Below, one piece after another: positions 1 through 7,817 of a stretch of 64,000 nucleotides of DNA. The translations under genes and the position numbers were made by a program. The stretch's first letter is position 1; the number at the start of each line of letters is the position of its first letter. A model generated the notes under the pieces. It ran no database searches, had not been told where the DNA came from, and worked only from the letters and a program-made list of their open reading frames with translations. The DNA is from Kastovskya adunca ATA6-11-RM4 (GTDB lineage: Bacteria > Cyanobacteriota > Cyanobacteriia > Cyanobacteriales > Coleofasciculaceae), in the NCBI GenBank assembly GCA_019359445.1, contig JAHHHJ010000008.1:124001-188000 (forward strand). The letters are read 5' to 3'.

Positions 1-278
1 TGGAGTTCTATCCATAGCGCTCGGATCTTATCTGTTTGATCCTTGCGCGGTTTATGGCTGGATGCGGGGCTGAGGCGCGTTTTAAATCCTTTGGCTTTAA
101 ATGCGTTGAGAACCGCATTTAAGCCTGAAATATCCAAATCCTTACAAGAAGATGCCCCGACTACACCCTGAAGAAATGCTCGATAAGCTTCCTCACTAAG
201 TTTCAATTGCTTTTTAGCAACGTGAATCTTAGCTAAAAGCCGTTTTCTCTCTTCTGCGGGTAAGGATTCGCTTTCCAT
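1..278 (-). CDS. gemA: GemA / Mu gp16-like early regulatory protein (DUF1018), partial
   Basis: The reading frame starts at ATG 278 and is still open at the left edge, so about 92 residues are visible. The N-terminal stretch reads RKRLLAKIHVAKKQLKLSEE, followed by AYRAFLQGVVG, the signature start of the Mu gp16/GemA family. In Mu this early protein affects host gene expression and DNA supercoiling; the molecular role is poorly known. It is the last visible gene of the leftward early operon, about 25 bases after the preceding gene. Its place downstream of transposase and MuB-like ATPase fits the Mu gene order. The C-terminal part lies outside the window. Confidence 0.8.
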   Translation of the reverse strand, partial: MESESLPAEERKRLLAKIHVAKKQLKLSEEAYRAFLQGVVGASSCKDLDISGLNAVLNAFKAKGFKTRLSPASSHKPRKDQTDKIRALWIEL

Positions 279-302
279 AGAAGCCCCAATGATCGAAAGA
301 GC

Positions 303-890
303 TTAGTTGTGGTCTGTACTTCCATTTTCTAGGCTTTGGCTGTAAACTTCCGCAACATCTAAGACTCCCTGCTGGAATAGGAAGGCGGCGATCGCCTGGG
401 TGTAAAGCTCATTAGTATCGAGGTTGTGAGCCTCGGCATACTGTTTAAGGATTTGGTGGAGTTCTTGGGGGATGTGCGCCACCAAACTGATTTGAACGGG
501 GCGCGAGTAATTAACCCCAGACACCTGTGGAATCTGTGGATTAAGGGCGGCGATCGGTAGGGATAGCTGCCCTTCCAAGGCAGGAACATTCCGCTTGAGC
601 CTGCCAATAATTCGCAAAGAAGTTACCGCTCGACAATGAAGCCATTTGCAAACACCATTGATTTCTTCGCTGCTACTTGCCCAGTAGTACCCTGTTTCTG
701 GCGTTGAGCAAACTGCGAATCCTTGGTCTCTTAATTCGGAGACTACATGCCGTAGCCTCCGGATTTTGGAAGGAGTAGCCAGGGTTTTTGTCATCGCTTC
801 TATTAAATCTGCCCCTCGCATCCCTTTACTGGCACCCTGGCAGTAACTTTGCAGGAATGTAATGACTAGCTGCGGGGATATTTCTTCCAT
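303..890 (-). CDS. early-operon winged-helix protein
   Basis: A 195-residue protein. Residues about 20-90 look like a winged-helix DNA-binding fold: a helix beginning GADLIEAM, a second helix with IRRLRHVVSELRDQG, then a short beta wing ending GYYW. The C-terminal third contains VQISLVAHIPQELHQILKQY, which resembles a ribbon-helix-helix or helical segment. The start is taken as ATG 890, which overlaps the TGA of the upstream gene (TGATG), so translation is probably coupled. I do not recognise a named family. It sits between MuB and GemA, where Mu-like elements carry non-essential early genes. A regulatory role is inferred only from the fold. Confidence 0.7.
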   Translation of the reverse strand: MEEISPQLVITFLQSYCQGASKGMRGADLIEAMTKTLATPSKIRRLRHVVSELRDQGFAVCSTPETGYYWASSSEEINGVCKWLHCRAVTSLRIIGRLKRNVPALEGQLSLPIAALNPQIPQVSGVNYSRPVQISLVAHIPQELHQILKQYAEAHNLDTNELYTQAIAAFLFQQGVLDVAEVYSQSLENGSTDHN

Positions 891-1174
891 CACAGCCCCC
901 CAATCTTCCTGAGGAGGGAAATAATCTTGCTGGAGTCCAGGAATAATATCTCGTAGGTCGGAGTAATGCCGCCATTGTATTGCGGCTTATTCATCCAACC
1001 GTAGTCAAATATTTGGGCTTGCAATTCCTGCCCAATGGCATTGTCATCCAAAATGAAGGTTCCATCTAGGAGTGCCGCTCGATAGCGTCGGGGCATTCCG
1101 TCAAAAATAATTGAGCTTTGTTGTTTTGGGCGTGCCCACTCAGGCACTTGATTTAGTTCATTTAGTTCTGGCAT
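890..1174 (-). CDS. hypothetical early-operon protein
   Basis: A 94-residue soluble protein of unknown function. It begins MPELNELNQVPEWARPKQ and has a middle segment rich in aromatic and acidic residues, with no membrane segment, cysteine cluster or nucleotide-binding motif. Its stop codon overlaps the ATG of the next gene, and it starts only 8 bases after the end of the preceding one, so it is a member of the leftward early operon. Reality is supported by position and coupling rather than by homology. Confidence 0.6.
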   Translation of the reverse strand: MPELNELNQVPEWARPKQQSSIIFDGMPRRYRAALLDGTFILDDNAIGQELQAQIFDYGWMNKPQYNGGITPTYEILFLDSSKIISLLRKIGGL

Positions 1175-1182
1175 AGAGCCTC

Positions 1183-1392
1183 CTAGTAGTTAGAAATCTT
1201 TCTGATTTGCCCAAAGGAAAAAATGTGAAGCCGTTTTTTCCAGGTGTTCTCTGTGGCGTCGAAAAAATCTTGGCCCCAGAAAAATAGACAGACAGTATTA
1301 TTTGATGCACTGATCTCGTGAACCGAACCAATGCGCCCGTTCCACTCGCTATTCGGTTTGGTAACAATCACACGGTCATAGAGTTGAAGCAT
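1183..1392 (-). CDS. small KOW/SH3-like protein
   Basis: A 69-residue protein starting LQLYDRVIVTKPNSEWNGRIG after the Met. The pattern of a beta strand with basic and hydrophobic residues followed by a Gly-rich turn resembles KOW/SH3-like barrels. The rest is aromatic-rich (LFFWGQDFFD). Function is unknown. It follows a terminator-like hairpin by only a few bases, so its expression may depend on read-through. The overlapping frame at 1158-1367 is rejected because it lacks coupling to the neighbours. Confidence 0.55.
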   Translation of the reverse strand: MLQLYDRVIVTKPNSEWNGRIGSVHEISASNNTVCLFFWGQDFFDATENTWKKRLHIFSFGQIRKISNY

Positions 1393-1396
1393 CTTT

Positions 1397-1422
1397 AAAA
1401 AAGAGGGGAGGACAGCCTCCCC
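1397..1422 (-). terminator. terminator-like hairpin inside the early operon
   Basis: On the minus strand GGGGAGG (1422-1416) pairs with CCTCCCC (1411-1405) around a 4-base loop and is followed by a T-rich run (1402-1397). This looks like an intrinsic terminator or attenuator placed just before the gene starting at 1392. Confidence 0.5.
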
Positions 1423-1507
1423 CGTTAATTGGGAGATTACACTGCGTATGGTTGCCCATCCGCTACACCCCAGGTGGGGCGTTTCGACTACTGGGCCAGC
1501 AGTCTCA

Positions 1508-1708
1508 TCAGGCGGTGATATTTTTCTGCTTCATTAACTGGTCGTACTTGCCTTGAAGTTCCAGGTAACTTACATAGATGGCTATAGCTGCATCCCCTGC
1601 TTTGTCAGGATTAGCAGCGATGAACTTCTGATACTCTTCAAATTGCTGCTGGGAGTCGTAAGATAGTTTTGCCAAATCGGAAGGCATGAATTGACTGAGT
1701 TTAAGCAC
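1508..1708 (-). CDS. small hypothetical early protein
   Basis: A 66-residue, mostly helical hydrophilic protein starting MLKLSQFMPSDLAKLSYDSQ. It overlaps the end of the upstream winged-helix gene by 8 bases (1701-1708), consistent with translational coupling in the early operon. No known family is recognised and there are no membrane segments or metal motifs. The stretch 1393-1507 downstream holds only the hairpin described separately and possible very short frames that I do not call. Confidence 0.5.
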   Translation of the reverse strand: MLKLSQFMPSDLAKLSYDSQQQFEEYQKFIAANPDKAGDAAIAIYVSYLELQGKYDQLMKQKNITA

Positions 1709-2273
1709 TGGCTATCTCCTTTTTGTTTTTGCGAACTGAACAGATTGTTGTATTAATGTTTGGGTCGTAAATCTGACCCTTTTGCAATTGCAATACTGGG
1801 GCTAGAGGCCCAGTATTTCTAACAAGGCGATATTCCGAGCCTTTCCGTCCGCCTCCGTTGCTAGTCAGGAAGCCAGCCCGAATCAAGGCAGCACAGTATT
1901 CGTAGGCAAAATCTTCATCAATTTCGGCGCACGTTTGTAGATCAGCTTGAGAAAAGACTTTCAAAACTCGCATCGCCTGCCAGCAACGAGTTTGCTTATC
2001 CGGGCTTTTCTGTTTGTTGGGATCTACTACCTCGCCACTGGCTACAATTGGTGCTTGTGCGCCAGTATTGTAGATGAGCTGATATCGGGTTATTTGTCTG
2101 CCTGCCCTATTGGGGTTTAATTTCTTCAAGTAGCTGGCTTTCTCCAGCTCTTGAACATACTGCTGAAGAAAACCACGAGAGGCACAATCAGCTAAATCTC
2201 GCAAAGTAAATTCGCCTAACTTCTGCATTCTTTGCCAAGTAAGTGTTCTGGGGATGGGATTACCGGGTTTCAT
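1701..2273 (-). CDS. early-operon protein with two winged-helix repeats
   Basis: About 190 residues from ATG 2273, chosen because GGGAGGGCAAG lies directly upstream; an in-frame ATG at 2297 is weaker. The protein is an internal duplication. The first half has FTLRDLADCAS, LEKASYLKKL, then a wing with YQLIYNTGAQAPIV and VVDPN. The second half has FSQADLQTCAE, LIRAGFLTS, then YRLVRNTGPLAPVL and IYDPN. Each repeat looks like a winged-helix DNA-binding unit. It lies in the Mu-like early operon after two small genes. A role in early regulation or replication control is inferred from the fold only. Confidence 0.65.
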   Translation of the reverse strand: MKPGNPIPRTLTWQRMQKLGEFTLRDLADCASRGFLQQYVQELEKASYLKKLNPNRAGRQITRYQLIYNTGAQAPIVASGEVVDPNKQKSPDKQTRCWQAMRVLKVFSQADLQTCAEIDEDFAYEYCAALIRAGFLTSNGGGRKGSEYRLVRNTGPLAPVLQLQKGQIYDPNINTTICSVRKNKKEIASA

Positions 2274-2520
2274 CTTGCCCTCCCATCCGGTTGCCATACC
2301 GAAGATTTGATAGGCAACTCATCAGGCTGTATCCAGAAATCATTGATTGGGATGCTTCTTGGATGATTTCAGCAGCGATGAGTTCGATTTCTTGATCCGT
2401 TAGAGCTGCCTTAGAGGCACTGAAAACCTCTGATTCGTATCCCCGAATCTCCTCCAAAAGATCGTGGAGGACAGAACAAAAAGCTGCTGTGTAAATCCGC
2501 CCTACTACTTGTCCTCGCAT
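2260..2520 (-). CDS. small hypothetical early protein
   Basis: An 86-residue protein, helical and without recognised motifs. ATG 2520 is preceded by GAGGTGGAGCG, a good ribosome-binding site, and overlaps the end of the upstream gene by 16 bases. Its own end overlaps the preferred start of the winged-helix gene. The tight overlaps on both sides support a real gene of the leftward operon. Nothing indicates function. Confidence 0.55.
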   Translation of the reverse strand: MRGQVVGRIYTAAFCSVLHDLLEEIRGYESEVFSASKAALTDQEIELIAAEIIQEASQSMISGYSLMSCLSNLRYGNRMGGQDETR

Positions 2521-2774
2521 CGCTCCACCTCTCGTCGATTGATAAATTCTGCAAGCTTCTCGATATCTGATGTCCCATCTATCTGCTGGAGCTGCTGATG
2601 ACCATTCAAAAGCGACTGATGAATATCTTTGATAATTGGTGAGACTGAATGATTTGCTAGATAACGTTTGCCGACTGGACTATTCAAAGAGAACCAGCGA
2701 TTGCAATCGCAACATCCCACCTGATTGCCGTGTCTAACTAAGCTGAAATGTCCGCAGAAGAAGTCGTTGATCAT
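2505..2774 (-). CDS. small cysteine-rich early protein
   Basis: An 89-residue protein. The N-terminus holds a possible zinc-binding group, FFCGHF near residue 7 and GCCDCNRWFS near residue 20, followed by a helical region. ATG 2774 overlaps the TAA of the MuB-like gene (TAATG) and follows GGAGGTAAGCGG, so translation is coupled. The position directly after the transposition ATPase suggests an accessory early role, but the family is not recognised. Confidence 0.6.
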   Translation of the reverse strand: MINDFFCGHFSLVRHGNQVGCCDCNRWFSLNSPVGKRYLANHSVSPIIKDIHQSLLNGHQQLQQIDGTSDIEKLAEFINRREVERCEDK

Positions 2775-3481
2775 TACCGCTTACCTCCTTGGCGTTCTAA
2801 GTAGGCGTCCCACTGAACTTTGTTACAGGCTTCCCAGCGCTGGCTCTTGACAAAAGCCTCTACTTTGGCAAGCTCAACAATGATGCGGCGGACTGACCCT
2901 TTACATCTGCTGTGAATTTCAGCAATTAAATCTTCCTCAATGCCTACTTCACAGCAGGTTTGCGCCAACGACTTGGCATCACTGATGTCGCAGGGTAGGA
3001 ACTTCAGTTTCTTTGCTAGTCGGCTGGAGAGTTGTTCTCGCTTTGCAAGTTTTTGATCGAGGTTCTGCATTCCGATCAAAATGACTGGGATGCCTGCTTT
3101 GTCGTGGACACTGCGAAGGGTTTCCAGTAAGCGGACATTGTCCACAATCCGGTCTACCTCGTCGATGAAGAGAGGGGCTTCAGCCGCTCTCAAGCGATCA
3201 ATAACAAGGTCTTCAGTTGCTTTGGCTGAGCGCATTGGTACTGCGCCCAACTCGTGAGCAAGGTCGCCCAACATTGAGTAGGGCGTCCAATTCGATGAAG
3301 CCTCTAGATAAATGCCGCTGACCTGGACGGCAAGCCAAGCGATCGCCGTCGTTTTTCCGAGTCCACTTTGACCGTAAATAATACCCATTCTTTCTTTGAC
3401 ACGAGAGGGAAGATTGATCAATTCCTTGTGGGTTTCTGAGAGGAGTCGGATGTTTCTTGTCTTGGCTAGTTCATTTCGCAT
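2774..3481 (-). CDS. MuB-type AAA+ transposition ATPase
   Basis: A 235-residue AAA+ protein. Walker A is GQSGLGKT (residues 37-44), Walker B is LFIDEVD (about 104-110), and an arginine-rich helix SRLAKKLKFL follows. In Mu and related TniB/TnsC systems this ATPase binds target DNA, activates the transposase and gives target immunity. It is shorter than Mu MuB (312 residues) and seems to lack MuB's N-terminal extension, resembling cyanobacterial TniB-like proteins. It follows the transposase gene by 70 bases in the same operon. The match to the AAA family is clear from the motifs; the partnership with the adjacent transposase is inferred from gene order. Confidence 0.88.
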   Translation of the reverse strand: MRNELAKTRNIRLLSETHKELINLPSRVKERMGIIYGQSGLGKTTAIAWLAVQVSGIYLEASSNWTPYSMLGDLAHELGAVPMRSAKATEDLVIDRLRAAEAPLFIDEVDRIVDNVRLLETLRSVHDKAGIPVILIGMQNLDQKLAKREQLSSRLAKKLKFLPCDISDAKSLAQTCCEVGIEEDLIAEIHSRCKGSVRRIIVELAKVEAFVKSQRWEACNKVQWDAYLERQGGKR

Positions 3482-3551
3482 TTATAATGTCCTCAAAACG
3501 TGTGGTTTTTGCCCTCTGGTGTTGGTTGACTCCCGGTGCCAGAGGGATTTT

Positions 3552-5780
3552 TCATACTGCTAGCTGTTTGTCACCGTCAATGGCGACAACGGCTTCCTGC
3601 AAGCGTTCCAAGATCTGCTGAAGCCTGAGGGGCTTCAAATAGAGTTGGATGCCTTCGCCAGCGGCAGTTTCTGTCAGCCAGTACTTCATCCAAGTCACTT
3701 CAGACGCTGGAATAATTTGCCCCGCTTCGATTTCCGACCAAAGCGCGTACCAGTACTCGGAATCCCGAATCTGAAACTTGGGCGTGGCTGTTTTTTCGAT
3801 GGCTTCTAAAGCTGCGAGTTCGCGCTCTAGCTCTTCCTCAGAGGGAGGTTGAGGTAAAGTCGGTTCTCGCAAAGCTTCAACTGCCTCTTGGGCTGCTCGC
3901 AAGCCCTTGCTGCTGTGTTCTTCAGATGGCGCGGGGAACGCTGCCAACTGATTTGCAGCTTCTTCTCGGTGGGATAAAATCTGTTCGACGATTTCGCCAG
4001 TGTTTGCCCTTTTGGCGATCGCCTTGAGGGCTTTGCGCCCTGCTGAAATCCGCTGCTTCTGTAGAGTTCTAGCAGCGATGGCAACCTCTTTCCGACTGAT
4101 GCCTGTTCTTTCTGGGCATTCAGCAACGCAGATGAAGCGAAGATCGGAGCCGCCAAATATATAGAGGCGTCCCAAGTCGTGAGGATCAAAGCGCACCTGG
4201 ACGGATTGCCCGATGAACGCCTCCAGTTCTGGAGAAATGAACCAAGCTCCCTCTAGCTGAATGCCGCGTTTTTGGACTCTTCTCATACCGTTGCCGCCAG
4301 GGGCTTCGGCAAGCAGGATATCCAAAGCTCTTTCATCCACTATCGTTCGGATGGATGCGCGGCTGTTGGTCAGAACTTGGAAGGGCGTTTGCTCTTGCAG
4401 ACCTTCATGAGAGCGGTGCTGGTAATCGTCATCGCACCAGCGATCGCAGAACTGCTGAAATTCAATGTTGCTGATTCGCAGCTCAAGCGTCTTGTCTTTC
4501 TGGAATAGGCGATCAGCAAAGGAATGCCGCGCTTCCAGTTCCCGACGTTCAGTAACGTTGTGTCCGACGTAGCCAGGTAAGAGCTTGAGAATGTCGTGAG
4601 AGAAAGTTTTGAAAAACCTTTCGATATGGGGTTTCTGCCAGGGATGGAAGGGTTGGCAGAGTTTTTGCTTGATGTCCAGACCAGCCAAAACCCTTAGTAG
4701 ATGGCGACTGGTGTAGTCTTTACCGTTGTCGGTCTTTACAACTTCTGGGACTCCCCACTCGAGTAACGCACGGCGGAGAAGAGCGGCGATCGCGCTTGCC
4801 TTACTCGTCCTGCTTACCAGCAACATTGCTCGGCGCGTGTAGACATCGATCAAACCGACGATGTTATATCGCCCATCTTCCAGAAGGATATCGGCAGGGG
4901 TGCTATCCAGCTCCCAGAGCTGATTTGGATACTTGATATTCTCCGAGTAGCGTCCAAAAGCTACCATCCGCTTTGACTTCCAGGCGTCTGGATTGCTAGT
5001 TGCCAGAAGGAGATTCTCGTTCTCCTCCCTCCAGCTCGCTACCCACCGCTGGATAGTGCGAAGTGAAGGAAGAATCTCGCGCTCAAATCTGCCTTCTAGC
5101 GCCAAGAAGACATCCTGTGTCGAGGCATGGGGGAAGTCGATGAGCATCGCAGTAATTACGTCGCGCACCGCAAAGCGCTCATCAACCTTTGATCTTCCTT
5201 TGCGGTGCCCGTGCTTTCCCGCCAGTCGATTGACCCCTTCTTTTTCTAGCTGTTGGCGCTTCCGCTCCAACGTCATTCTTGAGAGATTCTTGGGAAGAAT
5301 CTCGCGAACATCTGAAGGAATATCAAGTTTTCCAGCCTTGTAGCGGCGACAGAACTCGAACTGGCATTCAATTTTCTTCAACCCCTCGTTGTTACAAAAG
5401 TTTTCCCACTCCCGTAGCACGTAAACCCAAGCATCAATTCGCTTTTGGGCTTTTTCGCCTGCGGGAATCTGTGTATCAGAGTCCTCAATAAAGGTTTCGG
5501 TTTGAATTGGTTGGGGAGCTACAACTACTGGAGGATTTTCATAATGTTCGGAGCTTGCCGAGCAATGTTCGGACTCAATCGAGAAATGTTCGGAGTTTAA
5601 AGCCGCTTGTGTTTCTGTGGGCAAGCAGTCCAGGGAATATTCCCATCCTCCGCCCCGCCCTTGGCGCTTACGTCGGCTGTTAGCACACTCTCTTTCGAGT
5701 TTTTTTGTGACCCCTCGCCTGGTGTTTGGCATCCCAGGCAGTCCAACCAAATCTAAAGGAGCGATCCACTGTTGCACCAT
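3552..5780 (-). CDS. MuA-type DDE transposase
   Basis: A 742-residue transposase from ATG 5780 (GTG 5783 is also possible; GAGGTG is the ribosome-binding site). Residues 5-55 form a Mu-type winged-helix end-binding domain (DLVGLPGMPNTRRGV...GGGWEYSLDCLP). The RNase-H-like core shows the DDE triad D293, D352 and E388 (numbered from the GTG), with 35 residues between the last two as expected. A Mu C-terminal beta-barrel domain follows. The protein cuts and joins the element ends. The stop of the small upstream gene overlaps its start (TGATG), so both are translated together. It is longer than Mu MuA (663 residues) mainly because of its tail, which probably contacts the MuB-like ATPase. Confidence 0.93.
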   Translation of the reverse strand: MVQQWIAPLDLVGLPGMPNTRRGVTKKLERECANSRRKRQGRGGGWEYSLDCLPTETQAALNSEHFSIESEHCSASSEHYENPPVVVAPQPIQTETFIEDSDTQIPAGEKAQKRIDAWVYVLREWENFCNNEGLKKIECQFEFCRRYKAGKLDIPSDVREILPKNLSRMTLERKRQQLEKEGVNRLAGKHGHRKGRSKVDERFAVRDVITAMLIDFPHASTQDVFLALEGRFEREILPSLRTIQRWVASWREENENLLLATSNPDAWKSKRMVAFGRYSENIKYPNQLWELDSTPADILLEDGRYNIVGLIDVYTRRAMLLVSRTSKASAIAALLRRALLEWGVPEVVKTDNGKDYTSRHLLRVLAGLDIKQKLCQPFHPWQKPHIERFFKTFSHDILKLLPGYVGHNVTERRELEARHSFADRLFQKDKTLELRISNIEFQQFCDRWCDDDYQHRSHEGLQEQTPFQVLTNSRASIRTIVDERALDILLAEAPGGNGMRRVQKRGIQLEGAWFISPELEAFIGQSVQVRFDPHDLGRLYIFGGSDLRFICVAECPERTGISRKEVAIAARTLQKQRISAGRKALKAIAKRANTGEIVEQILSHREEAANQLAAFPAPSEEHSSKGLRAAQEAVEALREPTLPQPPSEEELERELAALEAIEKTATPKFQIRDSEYWYALWSEIEAGQIIPASEVTWMKYWLTETAAGEGIQLYLKPLRLQQILERLQEAVVAIDGDKQLAV

Positions 5781-5971
5781 CACGCCACCTCACATGGTGA
5801 CTTAAACTCACCCGCTTCTATCCCTTGGCGTGCAGCTTCCTTTTCTATGATTTGAGCAAGCCAATCTTGCTCAGAAACCCCTTGACGGGCGGCTCCTAGG
5901 CGAACAAGGTACCACAGCTTTTTATCTATTCTTGGTCGTACTTGTTGGCTTTTTTCGCTGTTTGCGTTCAC
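5780..5971 (-). CDS. small protein leading the transposase operon (ner-like position)
   Basis: A 63-residue protein. The segment RPRIDKKLWYLVRLGAARQG followed by VSEQDWLAQIIEKEA resembles ribbon-helix-helix DNA-binding proteins. It is the first gene after the leftward promoter and ends in the start codon of the transposase gene. In Mu this place is taken by ner, a negative regulator of early transcription. The sequence itself is not Ner-like, so the functional parallel is inferred from position and fold. Confidence 0.65.
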   Translation of the reverse strand: MNANSEKSQQVRPRIDKKLWYLVRLGAARQGVSEQDWLAQIIEKEAARQGIEAGEFKSPCEVA

Positions 5972-6044
5972 GGTTCCACCTAATTGTTCGTGCTGTTAGC
6001 GGTGTTAGTGGTGTTAGCACTATCATAATGGTGCCAGTGGAACC
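5972..6044. promoter_or_regulatory. candidate repressor operators in the early control region
   Basis: GGTTCCAC (5972-5979) and GTGGAACC (6037-6044) are a perfect inverted pair. Between them GTTAG recurs three times with the spacing of GGTGTTAG units (5995-6018). The right arm lies inside the spacer of the leftward promoter, so a protein bound there would block it. The binding protein is probably the divergent HTH gene or the small regulator. Confidence 0.5.
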
Positions 6045-6050
6045 AGTCAA
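6022..6050 (-). promoter_or_regulatory. leftward early promoter of the Mu-type element
   Basis: On the minus strand TTGACT (6050-6045) and TATGAT (6027-6022) are separated by exactly 17 bases, close to the sigma-70 consensus. It reads into the small regulator and transposase. The start point would be near 6015, about 45 bases before ATG 5971. Confidence 0.75.
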
Positions 6051-6093
6051 GTTATACTGAAGCCAAGCAAGAAGAAATGCAGTAGGCAAGCCA

Positions 6094-6786
6094 GTGACAG
6101 CGATCGTCTTCAATTTTGAAAAATTGACCAGACCCCGACCAAACTACACAGCCGCAGGAATTGAGCGGTTGCAGGCGGTCATCCGCGCAACCCTGGCGAT
6201 CAATTCCTGGTCAACTAGGCAACTGGCAAAAAGAGCGGGTATTTCCCATGTCACCGTTGCTAAGTATGCGAATGGCTCGTTGAGAGAGCCGCAAGAAGAC
6301 ATTCTCAAGGCTCTGGCTCCTTACATCTACAGAGCTACGTTCAGCCAGAACAACATTGAAATAGCCTCAAAAACTTATCAGGATGATTGGGAGGCTCTTT
6401 GCACAATCGCAACAGATGAATTTTGTAGCGGTTCGCAAGGGTTTCCAGATCAGGAGGGTGCTATGTCCGATATTGCCAGGATGATTCGGGAGTGTGTCAA
6501 TTTCAGAAATCTCTCCCAGCAAGAAGTAGAGGCTCAACTGCATGAAATGCAAAAAGCCAAAACAGCTAAGATGTCCGTTGAACGCCTTCGTCAGATTCAA
6601 TCCGGCGAACATAGCGCTCTGTCTGACGATGAAGTCAGGATCATCCGAGTTTTAGTCGATCCCTTTGAAGATTCAGGCATCTACCGCGAAAGCGAATGGC
6701 TAGAAGCGGCAGGCTTGAGAGAAAAAAATCCCCCTGCTCAGCGAGAGCAGAGGGCAGACAACGGAATGTCTAATGGGGTTAAGTGA
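6094..6786 (+). CDS. HTH repressor of the Mu-type element
   Basis: A 230-residue protein starting at GTG 6094. Residues about 35-65 form an XRE-like helix-turn-helix: STRQLAKRAGISHVTVAKYA followed by NGSLREP. The C-terminal half contains a second possible helical DNA-binding segment (LSQQEVEAQLHEM, RLRQIQSGEHSALSDDEV). It is divergent from the transposase operon across the control region, the same arrangement as repressor c in Mu, so it is likely the lysogeny or transposition repressor. It ends tail to tail with the next minus-strand gene with an 8-base overlap. A matching TATACT -10 box lies at 6053-6058, but a good -35 is not seen. Confidence 0.75.
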   Translation: MTAIVFNFEKLTRPRPNYTAAGIERLQAVIRATLAINSWSTRQLAKRAGISHVTVAKYANGSLREPQEDILKALAPYIYRATFSQNNIEIASKTYQDDWEALCTIATDEFCSGSQGFPDQEGAMSDIARMIRECVNFRNLSQQEVEAQLHEMQKAKTAKMSVERLRQIQSGEHSALSDDEVRIIRVLVDPFEDSGIYRESEWLEAAGLREKNPPAQREQRADNGMSNGVK

Positions 6787-7531
6787 TAGGTTGCCGCTCT
6801 TTGCAGTAGCAAATGTAGACTAACAGGTTGAGATCCTCAACTTGAGTGATTTCTATATCGGCGTTGTAGAGCCTCTCTTCAGCCCTACATAGTAAATCCC
6901 GCGTAGGATCGACGGTATAGGAGCGGTATTCGTAATCACGAAGGATTGTTCGTTGTCCTTCCGGCGCTGTAGAAATCTCTTTCATCAAGGCTTCATGCCG
7001 CTTCTCAAATTCGGGACGATCGAAAAGCAGTGTCACGTCGTCACCGTGCCATCGGGGCGCGATTCGTCCCGAAAAATCCGTAACTTGGGAACTGGTCAGG
7101 ATGCAGCGCTGAGGCTGTCCCCAGTGCCAATTGTGCGGAATCTCGACAAAATAAGCTGGATAGTCCGAGTTCAGGGCTATGCGTAATAAGTCAGCATACT
7201 TGCAACTGTTTGCTGTTGTTGTTGGTAAGATCATATTGGGTTGCACCCCCTCATAGATTGAAGGAGAGGAAACCGAGCCAAAAAGGAATCCTCTCCTTTT
7301 AAATATTAATCTTCCAGTCAAGCCCAATAAAGTAGCGCTATCTAAGATGAAGTGGCGTTGTTCCCAAAGTTTGTCTAGGTTGCTAGTTTGAGAGCAATCT
7401 ACGATGAGCGCCACTTCTCCATCTTCTTGTTGCTCTCTCCAGATATCACAAAACTCCAGAAGCTCCTGACATTCGCTCAGAGAAATCAAGTTTTTAATCG
7501 CTTGCAAAGTTAGGGCTGATTGGCTCATCAT
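6779..7531 (-). CDS. hypothetical protein; apparent N-terminus extended by heptad repeats
   Basis: The likely start is one of two adjacent ATGs at 7531 or 7528 (MMSQSALTLQAIKNLISLSE), giving about 250 residues. The frame stays open upstream through heptanucleotide repeats that would encode copies of LGTKKQELGTWNLE, which I regard as non-genuine. The protein is soluble and aromatic-rich with conserved-looking segments EVALIVDCSQTSNLDKLWEQ and HNWHWGQPQRC. I do not recognise the family. It is on the minus strand between the repressor and the plus-strand cargo genes, overlapping the repressor stop by 8 bases. No ribosome-binding site is obvious, perhaps because the repeats have invaded the upstream region. 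Confidence 0.6.
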   Translation of the reverse strand: MMSQSALTLQAIKNLISLSECQELLEFCDIWREQQEDGEVALIVDCSQTSNLDKLWEQRHFILDSATLLGLTGRLIFKRRGFLFGSVSSPSIYEGVQPNMILPTTTANSCKYADLLRIALNSDYPAYFVEIPHNWHWGQPQRCILTSSQVTDFSGRIAPRWHGDDVTLLFDRPEFEKRHEALMKEISTAPEGQRTILRDYEYRSYTVDPTRDLLCRAEERLYNADIEITQVEDLNLLVYICYCKERQPIT

Positions 7532-7532
7532 T

Positions 7533-7722
7533 TTTAGTTCCAAGTTCCAAGTTCCAAGTTCTTGTTTTTTAGTTCCAAGTTCCAAGTTCCAAGTTCCAAG
7601 TTCTTGTTTTTTAGTTCCAAGTTCCAAGTTCCAAGTTCCAAGTTCTTGTTTTTTAGTTCCAAGTTCCAAGTTCAGTTCCAGGTTCTTGTTTTTTAGTTCC
7701 AAGTTCAGTTCCAGGTTCTTGT
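7533..7722. repeat. heptanucleotide tandem repeats (TTCCAAG family)
   Basis: The heptamer TTCCAAG is repeated in blocks separated by TTCTTGTTTTTTAG, so the whole block repeats with a period near 35 bases. This resembles the short tandemly repeated repetitive sequences of filamentous cyanobacteria. It has spread inside the mobile element upstream of the gene ending at 6779. Confidence 0.85.
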
Positions 7723-7817
7723 TGCAACTACTTTCTATTTATTGCTTTACTCTGCGAAAAAATCCAGATCCACTGGTACCATTACTACACTAAACTCTAG
7801 AATAATTTTCTATCTAC

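Noticed and set aside
5922-6113. 63-residue minus-strand frame over the control region
   Set aside because: It covers the promoter and operators and lies in a different frame from the real leader gene at 5780-5971.
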